Part shown: one piece after another, positions 56,593 to 64,000 of the stretch
Layout of the letters: every line of letters begins with the position of its first letter
How positions within the stretch are numbered: the first letter of the stretch is position 1
The notes under the pieces: model-generated
Told to the model about the DNA's origin: nothing
The model's input: only the letters and a program-made list of their open reading frames with translations
Database searches by the model: none
Assembly: GCA_021325355.1 (NCBI GenBank)
Contig: JAJPHI010000018.1
Location: 265,200-329,199 of the forward strand
From: Pseudomonadota bacterium
GTDB taxonomy: Bacteria > Desulfobacterota > Binatia > Binatales > Binataceae
Direction: 5' to 3'
Length of the DNA: 64,000 nt
Translations under genes and position numbers: made by a program

Positions 56593-58074
56593 CTAGGCGC
56601 GGGCCGCGCGCGCGGCTGCCGTGCCCGCGATACGGCCGAAGACGGAACCGGACATCAATCCGGTGCCGCCGGGATAATTGAAGTAAAAGAGACCGCCCAC
56701 CAGTTCTCCCGCAGCGTAAAGGCCGCGGATCGGGTCCCCGTCGGTATTTATCACCGCGGCGTTGTCATCGATCCGCAACCCGCCGAAGGTGAAGGTGATG
56801 CCGCAGGTGACGGCATAGGCCTCAAACGGCGGCGAATCGAGGGTGTTCGCCCAGTTGCTCTTGTTGACGGTGAGCCCGCGGGTGCCGCGCCCGTCCTTGA
56901 TATTAGGGTTGAAGGCGACGTCGGTCTGCACCGCGGCGTTGTAGCGGCGCACTTCGTCGAGGAAACCATTGCGATCGACATCCTCGAGCTTGTCCGCCAG
57001 CCCTTCGAGGGTTTCGGCGGTGACGCGGGTGACCCGCCTGATCCGATATTCATCGCGCAGCAGATGGGCGACTTTGCGATCGAACACTTGCCAGGCAAAC
57101 TGGCCCGGCTGTTCGAGGATCGCCCGTCCGTATTTCGCATAGGTGAAGTTGCGGAAGTCGGCCCCTTCGTCGACGAAGCGCCGCCCGTGCGCGTTGACCA
57201 TGATCCCGAAGGGATAGCTGTGCTTCTGGAAGCCATCGCCGACGCTCAGATCGCCGAATTCGGGGGCGTTGCGATCCCAGCCGACGGCGTGGCATCCGGA
57301 CCAGTTGCCATAGGGCATCGCGCCCGCCTCGAGCGCCATCCGGATACCGTCGCCGGTGTTGAAGCGGGTGCCGCGGACCTTGACCAGATCCCATCCGGGA
57401 CCGAGGTAGCGGGTACGCCATTCGGCGTTGGCCTCGAAGCCGCCGCAGGCGAGGATTACGGCGCGAGCGGCGATTGGCTCGCTGCCGTGGCGAGTGCGTG
57501 CGATCACGCCCCGCACGCCGCGATCGTCGGTGATGAGCTCGCGGACGCGGGTTTGATAGCGGACCTCGATGCTGGTTTTGGCCGCGAGCGCGTACCAGGC
57601 ATCGATCAGGCCCGGGCCGCCGCCCCACGCCTCGACCGTCAACCCGCCCCAGAACTTGAAGCGGCCGTCAACCTTGAACGCCTGTCGCCCATAGATGGGG
57701 GCAAAGCGGATACCCTTGGCGCCCATCCAGAGCATCGTGTCGAAGCTGCGCGCGACCAGAGTCTCGGCGAGTTGCGGATCGGTACGATACTGCGTTACGC
57801 GACAGAGGTCGTCGTAATACTGGTCGGCGGGGTAAGCGCCGAAATCGGTGTTGCGCTTTTCCTCTTCGGTCAGGTCCGGCATCAGCCGCGCGAGGTCATC
57901 CACGCCCTCGTACGCGACGCGCATCGCACCGGCGGTAAAGCGGGAATTGCCGCCGCGTTCGGCTTCGGGGGCCGCTTCGAGCACCAGCACAGAGGCGCCG
58001 GCTTCGCGCGCCGCCAGAGCCGCGGAGAATGCGGCATTGCCGCCGCCGACGACAATTACGTCATAGCCGTCCAT
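56593..58074 (-). CDS. tcuA: FAD-dependent tricarballylate dehydrogenase-like flavoprotein (TcuA family), paralog 2
   Basis: DVIVVGGGNAAFSAALAAREAGASVLVLEAAPEAERGGNSRFT; GLYAAGELVGGLFYFNYPGGTGLMSGSVFGRIAG. Confidence 0.82.
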   Translation of the reverse strand: MDGYDVIVVGGGNAAFSAALAAREAGASVLVLEAAPEAERGGNSRFTAGAMRVAYEGVDDLARLMPDLTEEEKRNTDFGAYPADQYYDDLCRVTQYRTDPQLAETLVARSFDTMLWMGAKGIRFAPIYGRQAFKVDGRFKFWGGLTVEAWGGGPGLIDAWYALAAKTSIEVRYQTRVRELITDDRGVRGVIARTRHGSEPIAARAVILACGGFEANAEWRTRYLGPGWDLVKVRGTRFNTGDGIRMALEAGAMPYGNWSGCHAVGWDRNAPEFGDLSVGDGFQKHSYPFGIMVNAHGRRFVDEGADFRNFTYAKYGRAILEQPGQFAWQVFDRKVAHLLRDEYRIRRVTRVTAETLEGLADKLEDVDRNGFLDEVRRYNAAVQTDVAFNPNIKDGRGTRGLTVNKSNWANTLDSPPFEAYAVTCGITFTFGGLRIDDNAAVINTDGDPIRGLYAAGELVGGLFYFNYPGGTGLMSGSVFGRIAGTAAARAARA

Positions 58075-58153
58075 CTACCCTAAACCAGGTTCTGCGCACC
58101 GGGACGTGGACCATCCTCTCTGCTGGAAACTGTGTAACAAAGCGGCGGTTGCC

Positions 58154-59071
58154 TCAGCCATGACGCTCGGTTTTCGGCAGTGTGCTCCGCGCGATCGCGG
58201 AGTCGAGGGCTTCGTAGTCGAAATAACCGATAGTTTCGTAGAGCTCGGCCCGCGTCTGCATCCGGGGCAGCATCGCGGTCGCGCTGCCCTCGCGCGCCAG
58301 ATGGTTATACAGCTCCTCGACGGCCCGGGCCGCGATCCGCAGCGAGGAAACCGGCCAGATAATCATTTTGTAGCCGAATTCTGCAAACTGTTGTGCGGTG
58401 AAATGGGGCGTGCGGCCGAACTCGGTCATGTTGGCGAGCAGCGGCGCCGGAATCGCTGCGGCAAACCGCCGAAACGATTCCGCGTCGGCGAGCGCCTCCG
58501 GAAAGATTGCGTCGGCGCCGGCTGCGAGGTAGGCGTGGGCGCGGCGGATAGCACCCTCAAGGCCTTCGCTCGCGGCGGCGTCGGTGCGCGCGATGATCCG
58601 CAGGTCGCGGCGCGCGCGGACGGCTGCGGCAACCTTGGCCGCCATCTCCTCGACCGAGACGAGCTGCTTATCACTCAGATGGCCGCATTTCTTGGGCAGC
58701 GCCTGGTCTTCGAGCTGAACCGCGGCGGCGCCAGCCTCTTCCAGTTCATGCACGGTGCGCATCACATTGAGCACGCCGCCGAGACCCGTGTCGATATCGA
58801 CGACGACGGGCAGATCGACCACGCGGCAGATGGCACGCGTGAAGAAGCTGAGTTCGTCGAGCGTCAGCAAGCCGAGGTCGGCCAGCCCGAGGCTCGCGCT
58901 GAGCGCGGCGCCCGAGAGATAGACCGCCTTGAAACCGGCGCGCTTGGCCAGCAGCGCGGCGAGCGGATTGTGGGCGCCGGGAATCCGCAGGATTTCCGGT
59001 TGGCGCCACAACTCGGCAAGCCGCACACCGGCCCCGCGCGCGGATCGATTATCGTTGACCAGCCATGTCAT
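58154..59071 (-). CDS. Isocitrate lyase / PEP mutase superfamily protein (2-methylisocitrate lyase-like)
   Basis: PGAHNPLAALLAKRAGFKAVYLSGAALSASLGLADLGLLTLDE; catalytic KKCGH; IIARTDAAASEGLEGAIRRAHAYLAAGAD. Confidence 0.9.
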   Translation of the reverse strand: MTWLVNDNRSARGAGVRLAELWRQPEILRIPGAHNPLAALLAKRAGFKAVYLSGAALSASLGLADLGLLTLDELSFFTRAICRVVDLPVVVDIDTGLGGVLNVMRTVHELEEAGAAAVQLEDQALPKKCGHLSDKQLVSVEEMAAKVAAAVRARRDLRIIARTDAAASEGLEGAIRRAHAYLAAGADAIFPEALADAESFRRFAAAIPAPLLANMTEFGRTPHFTAQQFAEFGYKMIIWPVSSLRIAARAVEELYNHLAREGSATAMLPRMQTRAELYETIGYFDYEALDSAIARSTLPKTERHG

Positions 59072-59094
59072 TGGCGTTTCATCCAAGCATGATC

Positions 59095-60249
59095 CTAATA
59101 GCCACGGGCCACATTGCCGATAATTGCGCGTGCGACCAGCAGTTTCATGATCTGCGCGGTGCCATCGCCGATCTCGAGTCCGATGACATCGCGCATCCGT
59201 TGCTGATGGGGCAAATCGAGGCTGAAGCCAAGATGGCCGTGCAGGAGCAGGCATTGATGAAGCACGTCGGCGGCTAACTCGGGAGCGAGCCACTTGGCGC
59301 CCGCCGCGAGCCATCCGTGCGGTTCGCCGCGATCCTTGAGCCAGAGCGCCTCGTAGCAGAGCAGCCGCGCCGCACGGATCCGCACGGCAGCTTCGGCGAG
59401 CGGAAATGAGACGCCCTCGAAGCGCGCGAGGCTGCCGCCGAAGGCCTGGCGATCGGCGACGTATTTGCAGGTCTCGTCGAGGCTTTGCTGGGCGGCGCCG
59501 AGGCACATCAGGCCAATCAGCGAACGGCTGAAGTCAAAGCCCTGCATCACCTGGACAAAGCCTATCCCCTCCGCACCGATACGGTTGGCGGTCGGTACGC
59601 GAACGCCATCGAAAAACAGTTGGGCGCGGCCGATCGCGCGGGTGCCGAGGTCCTTGAAGCGATTGCGGCTGAGGCCCGGCGAATGCAAATCGACGTAGAA
59701 TGCACTTACGCCCCGCGCGCCTTGCTCATACGTCCCGGTGCGCGCCATGACTACCGCAGTGTCGGCCCACGAGCCCAGCGAGATCGAGGTTTTTTCACCG
59801 TCGAGGATGTATGCGTCGCCTTCGCGGCGCGCCGCCAGCTTGACGTGGGCCGCATCGGAGCCGCCCCCAGGTTCGGTTGTGGCGAGCGCGGTGACAACCT
59901 CGCCAGAGCAGATCGGTGGAAGGAATTCGCGTTTCTGCCGCTCGTCGCCGTTGGCCGCGATTATCGCGCCGCTCAACGCCGAGAGCAGCATCACGTAACA
60001 GGCATTGATATCGGCGCGGCCAATCTCTTCGAAGGCGACACCGGTCGAAACGTAATCGAGACCCTGGCCGCCATAGGCCACCGGCACGATCGGCGCGAGC
60101 AGGCCGAGGGCGCCAAGCTGGCCGACGATCTGCCGCGGCAGGTCCGCGTCAAAATCACGCGCGGCATAGTGCGGCGCCAGTTCGCGCGCGGCAAAGTCGC
60201 GCAGCGTGTCGCGCAGGAGTTGCTGGTCGGCGTTGAGCGAAAATTCCAC
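59095..60249 (-). CDS. Acyl-CoA dehydrogenase
   Basis: ATTEPGGGSDAAHVKLAARREGDAYILDGEKTSISLGSWADTAVVMART; QQRMRDVIGLEIGDGTAQIMKLLVAR. Confidence 0.95.
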   Translation of the reverse strand: MEFSLNADQQLLRDTLRDFAARELAPHYAARDFDADLPRQIVGQLGALGLLAPIVPVAYGGQGLDYVSTGVAFEEIGRADINACYVMLLSALSGAIIAANGDERQKREFLPPICSGEVVTALATTEPGGGSDAAHVKLAARREGDAYILDGEKTSISLGSWADTAVVMARTGTYEQGARGVSAFYVDLHSPGLSRNRFKDLGTRAIGRAQLFFDGVRVPTANRIGAEGIGFVQVMQGFDFSRSLIGLMCLGAAQQSLDETCKYVADRQAFGGSLARFEGVSFPLAEAAVRIRAARLLCYEALWLKDRGEPHGWLAAGAKWLAPELAADVLHQCLLLHGHLGFSLDLPHQQRMRDVIGLEIGDGTAQIMKLLVARAIIGNVARGY

Positions 60250-60317
60250 GGTTAAGACCCGTCTCTTCGGCTAGGCAGAGGCCAGGGGCGTCGTCAGCAC
60301 GCCCGCGCATTTTGCGG

Positions 60318-61736
60318 CTAATCGCGATCGGGTCCGATCATTTTCTCGGCGACAACGTAGCGATCGAACTCTTCCGGCTTGAGCAGACCGAGCGCAAGGC
60401 ACGCCTCGCGCAGGTTCAACCCCTCCTGATGGGCCTTCTTCGCGACCTTGGCGGCATTGTCGTAGCCGATATGCGGACTCAGCGCCGTCACCAGCATCAG
60501 CGAGTTTTCGACGTACTGGGCCACTTTGCCACGATTGACCTGGATCCCGTCCACGCAGTGCTCGGCGAAGAGCCTGCAGGCATCCGCCAGAAGCGTGATC
60601 GAGTGGAGCAGATTATGGATCATCACGGGCTTGAAAACGTTCAGTTCAAAGTTGCCCTGGGAGCCGGCGAACCCAATGGCGGCGTCGTTACCCATCACCT
60701 GGGTGCAGACCATGGTCATCGCCTCGGACTGTGTGGGATTGACCTTGCCGGGCATAATCGAGGATCCGGGTTCGTTTTCCGGCAGCGAAAGTTCGCCGAG
60801 GCCGCATCGCGGTCCGGAGCCCATCCAGCGAATATCGTTGGCAATTTTCATCAGGGCCGTGGCAAGCGCCTTGAGCGCGCCACTGGCGGCGACGATCGCT
60901 TCATGGCCGGCGAGTGCGGCAAACTTGTTCGGCGCATCGACGAATTTGATGCCGGTCAGCTCGCTGATCCGCTCGGCGCAGCGGCGGCCGAAGTCCGGAT
61001 GGGTGTTGAGGCCGGTGCCGACCGCCGTGCCGCCGATCGCGAGTTCCGTGAGTTCGGGCAGCGCGGTGCGTATACGCGTGACGCCGGATTCGAGCTGGGC
61101 GATATAGCCGGAAAATTCCTGACCAAAGGTCAGCGGCACCGCGTCCATCAGATGGGTGCGGCCGATCTTGACGACATCCCCGATCTCGGCCTGCTTGCGC
61201 TTGAGCGATTCGATCAGATGTTCGACCGCGGGCAGCAGTCGATGAGTCAGCTCCTCGACCGCCGCGATATGCATCGCCGTGGGAAAGGTATCGTTCGACG
61301 ACTGCGACATATTGACGTGATCGTTGGGATGGATCGGCTTCTTGCTGCCCATCGCGCCGCCGGCCAGCTCAATGGCGCGATTGGAGATCACTTCGTTGGC
61401 GTTCATGTTGGTCTGCGTGCCGCTGCCGGTCTGCCAGATGCGCAGCGGAAACTCGCTGTCGAGCCTGCCCGAGATCACCTCGTCGGCGGCCTTGACGATC
61501 AGATCGGCCAGCTCGGGTTTGAGTTTGCCGAGGTCGCGATTCACCTCCGCGGCGGCTTTTTTGAGAATGCCGAACGCGCGAATGATCGCCCGCGGCATCA
61601 GGTCGTGGCCGATCGCAAAATGAATCAGCGAACGCGCCGTCTGCGCGCCCCAATAATGATCGGCCGGAACCTCGATCGTGCCCATGCTGTCGCTTTCGAC
61701 CCGCATACGCTTTCCGTCCTGCGCCATAGCGTTCAC
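60318..61736 (-). CDS. fumC: Class II fumarate hydratase
   Basis: [63 protein letters not shown]. Confidence 0.97.
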   Translation of the reverse strand: MNAMAQDGKRMRVESDSMGTIEVPADHYWGAQTARSLIHFAIGHDLMPRAIIRAFGILKKAAAEVNRDLGKLKPELADLIVKAADEVISGRLDSEFPLRIWQTGSGTQTNMNANEVISNRAIELAGGAMGSKKPIHPNDHVNMSQSSNDTFPTAMHIAAVEELTHRLLPAVEHLIESLKRKQAEIGDVVKIGRTHLMDAVPLTFGQEFSGYIAQLESGVTRIRTALPELTELAIGGTAVGTGLNTHPDFGRRCAERISELTGIKFVDAPNKFAALAGHEAIVAASGALKALATALMKIANDIRWMGSGPRCGLGELSLPENEPGSSIMPGKVNPTQSEAMTMVCTQVMGNDAAIGFAGSQGNFELNVFKPVMIHNLLHSITLLADACRLFAEHCVDGIQVNRGKVAQYVENSLMLVTALSPHIGYDNAAKVAKKAHQEGLNLREACLALGLLKPEEFDRYVVAEKMIGPDRD

Positions 61737-61845
61737 AACTCCGTAGGATGTCTATCCAGGTTTGAATGAGAGAACTTTAACACGAACTGCCGACCGCCGA
61801 GGATCCCGCGCCGCTAGGTCAATTTGCTTCCGCCGCTCAGGATGG

Positions 61846-62325
61846 TCATCCGGGAGGTGTCTTGTAGATAATCGCGACACCGTTGAAGAACCAGCCCTTG
61901 TGGCCTTCTTCGCCGATTCCGGGCACGTGCTCCTGGGCCGGCTTGGCGTCCTCGGCCGAGGGCATCGCGGGGGAACCGGCCGAAGTGCCTGGCAGCTCCT
62001 GGCCCTCTTCCTGCCGCTTGTCCTCGAGGACTACTAGCGCGTCAGCGCCGGTCTCGCAGGCTTTGCGATGGGCCAGATCGAGGACCTCCTGATGGTCGGC
62101 GTGATAATCGTCGGTGACCTCGATAATCGCGATTTGCTGATAATCCGCATTGGGCAGGGCGGTCAGCGTCGGCATCGCGCAGTCGGCAGGCTTAGCCGCG
62201 CGAGTTTCGCGCGCGAGCCAACTGACGGTGACCTCCGGGTCCTCGCGCTGCTGGCCGCATCCGGCAAGCATTATGCCGAGGCTGCCGGCCAGTGCAGCGA
62301 TCCACCACCACTGCCAAATTTTCAT
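61846..62325 (-). CDS. Putative lipoprotein of unknown function
   Basis: Signal peptide with lipobox LAGC (ALAGSLGIMLAGCGQQ). Confidence 0.75.
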   Translation of the reverse strand: MKIWQWWWIAALAGSLGIMLAGCGQQREDPEVTVSWLARETRAAKPADCAMPTLTALPNADYQQIAIIEVTDDYHADHQEVLDLAHRKACETGADALVVLEDKRQEEGQELPGTSAGSPAMPSAEDAKPAQEHVPGIGEEGHKGWFFNGVAIIYKTPPG

Positions 62326-62429
62326 CGAGAGCCCAGACGGTGCCGGAAAACGTCAGACGCCGCGTGCGTCGAATTCTGTCATACGGCGCGCAGGCAGACT
62401 AGAGGAACGCGAGCCAGGAGCGGGCCCGT

Positions 62430-62897
62430 TTACTTGGACGGATCGGAATTCGCGCGCTCGGCGGCCGCGCGCCGGCGCGCATAGACGGCCGGATCAGCCA
62501 GCGGCGATTGCTCGTGATGATGCTCCGAGGTGGGAGCGGCGGGAGCCGCGGACGGCTCGCGGTCCCGCGCTTTCTCCGCTCGCGCGGCGACGACCTCGTC
62601 GTATTCGCGTCCGCGACCATTCAGATAGGCGGCATAACGCGCCTTCGACGGTCCGTCCATCCAGCAGATTTGTGCGGGCCCCGGAACGCGCAGCCGGGTT
62701 ACATCGGGCCGCCCCCCGGGCGCGGGCGCGACGGGTTCGGCCGCGGCGCGCCGACCGAACACCACTGCCGACAGTATGCGGCGCGCCGCCGCGCCGCATC
62801 GCGGGCACGGATGGCTCGGCGCGCCGGCCGCGCTCAGGGGTGCGAGCGCCTCAAAGGTTAGCTCGCACGGTTCGCAATAACACTCGTAAAGCGGCAT
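62430..62897 (-). CDS. FmdB-type zinc-ribbon protein with extended C-terminus
   Basis: MPLYECYCEPCELTFEALAPLS...HPCPRCGAAARRILS. Confidence 0.85.
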   Translation of the reverse strand: MPLYECYCEPCELTFEALAPLSAAGAPSHPCPRCGAAARRILSAVVFGRRAAAEPVAPAPGGRPDVTRLRVPGPAQICWMDGPSKARYAAYLNGRGREYDEVVAARAEKARDREPSAAPAAPTSEHHHEQSPLADPAVYARRRAAAERANSDPSK

Positions 62898-62913
62898 TGA
62901 CAAAACCCGATCG

Positions 62914-63684
62914 CTACTCGATCCGGTGCGGATGCTCCTTCCAGTCCTCGGGATCGTGCGTGATCCACATCGTAGCGCCCTGCAGGTCGCGGATCATCTT
63001 GATACGCTGCAGCGAGCGAATCGATTGCGTCGGATCGAAATCGATGCCCATCGTCGCACCGGTGTTGACTGCGGCGCGGAGATGGGCCGTATCGCCGGTC
63101 AAAAGGAATTTGCGGTTGGGCAGATTGACCAGTACCGAGCATTCGCCGGGGGTATGTCCGGGCGTCAGCAGAAACTGAATCGAGCCGTCGCCGAAGAGAT
63201 CGAAATCGCCGGCCAGCTCGAGCCAATCGTAATTGCGCGTGGGGAGAAAGTCGTTGAGGATGAACGCCCAGCGCCGATCCGGATCGGGCCAGTAGGCATA
63301 GCGCAACTCGTTGGCGCCGACCAGAAACTTGGCGTTGGGAAAATAGGTCAGGCCGCCGGAATGGTCCAGATGGGCGTGCGAAAGAATCACGTATTTGACG
63401 TCGGAGGTTTTGTAACCAACCCCTTCGATCTGCTTGTCGAGCGTATCGGCCTTGCTCCACTTGATCGGCAGCGCCTGCGCCACCTCGCCCCAGTAGCCCG
63501 CCGCATCATCGATAATCTTGGCGTTGCATCCGGTGTCAAACAGCACCAGTCCCTTGGGATGCTCGATCAGGAACGAAGGACACGGTAGCTGCAGCAATTC
63601 GGGTCCGCCGCCGTGCATCAGTAGTGAGGCGGGAGCGGTCAACTCCGCACCCGGCAGCGCCCACATCTTCCTGGCTGTGGCCAT
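62914..63684 (-). CDS. MBL-fold metallo-hydrolase (N-acyl homoserine lactonase-like)
   Basis: VLFDTGCNAKIIDD, YVILSHAHLDHSGGLTYFPNAKFLV, TPGHTPGECSVLV, LLTGDTAHL. Confidence 0.85.
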   Translation of the reverse strand: MATARKMWALPGAELTAPASLLMHGGGPELLQLPCPSFLIEHPKGLVLFDTGCNAKIIDDAAGYWGEVAQALPIKWSKADTLDKQIEGVGYKTSDVKYVILSHAHLDHSGGLTYFPNAKFLVGANELRYAYWPDPDRRWAFILNDFLPTRNYDWLELAGDFDLFGDGSIQFLLTPGHTPGECSVLVNLPNRKFLLTGDTAHLRAAVNTGATMGIDFDPTQSIRSLQRIKMIRDLQGATMWITHDPEDWKEHPHRIE

Positions 63685-63923
63685 CGTGATACCCCTTTTC
63701 GCGTTCGCGCTTCAGCCGTCCGTAGTTTCGACGGTCAAAGCGACCTGATAGATCGGTCCAGCGCGGGCTGTCAAGGCGCGAGCCGCGACCGGCGCATCGG
63801 TCCGGAGAGCAGTTGCCGACGCCGCCCGAAATCCGGGAGGGTTCGTACGACGAGCCGGCGCGCGGTATAAATGACTTTCGCGCCACGGTCTTTCGTGGCA
63901 AGCTGCGCTGGAAGCGCCGGAGG

Positions 63924-63999
63924 GCCACCCTAGCTCAGTCGGTAGAGCAGCTGATTCGTAATCAGCAGGTCGTCGGTTCGAATCCGACGGGTGGCTCCA
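63924..63999 (+). tRNA. tRNA-Thr(CGT), CCA encoded
   Basis: Acceptor GCCACCC/GGGTGGC, D arm GCTC/GAGC, anticodon arm GCTGA-TTCGTAA-TCAGC, T arm GTCGG-TTCGAAT-CCGAC, T discriminator and CCA. Confidence 0.95.
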
Positions 64000-64000
64000 A

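Noticed and set aside
57064-58083. 339-aa plus-strand ORF opposite TcuA paralog 2
   Set aside because: Shadow ORF of the conserved FAD protein gene.
60312-61769. 485-aa plus-strand ORF opposite fumC
   Set aside because: Antisense shadow of a strongly conserved fumC; no recognisable domain.
1-64000. CRISPR arrays, transposons or prophage
   Set aside because: No regularly spaced direct repeats, transposase/integrase motifs or phage structural genes were seen on either strand.

Overview
High-GC bacterial chromosomal window of 64 kb, densely coding, with about 60 supported CDSs, two tRNA genes (tRNA-Arg(CCG) at 15258-15329 and tRNA-Thr(CGT) at 63924-63999) and several strong hairpins or palindromes. 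I see no CRISPR array, transposase, integrase, phage structural gene or rRNA. Most content is housekeeping or catabolic: the rpsF-(priB-like)-rpsR-DUF2232-rplI ribosomal operon, ptsH-like, metK-ahcY, fumC, an RNase E/G, etfBA plus a membrane FeS oxidoreductase (EtfD/EMO-like), an acyl-CoA dehydrogenase, and an ECF sigma/anti-sigma pair. The most interesting items are: (1) a large protein that appears to fuse an N-terminal AsmA/DUF748-like region to a C-terminal YihY/BrkB membrane domain, lying between etfBA and etfD; (2) two paralogous TcuA-like FAD proteins of identical length (493 aa), one next to PrpF and the other next to a PrpB-like lyase in a fumC-ACAD-lyase-TcuA operon, suggesting uncharacterised polycarboxylate pathways; (3) a DUF5925-type AAA+ ATPase followed by a WYL regulator beside tRNA-Arg; (4) a diiron ferritin-like protein translationally coupled to an SCP2-like carrier; (5) a tandem-duplicated cupin; (6) structured intergenic DNA, including a 28-bp perfect palindrome and a three-arm mutually exclusive hairpin arrangement. 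All family calls come from reading motifs by eye; no database search was run. The source organism cannot be established from this window alone.
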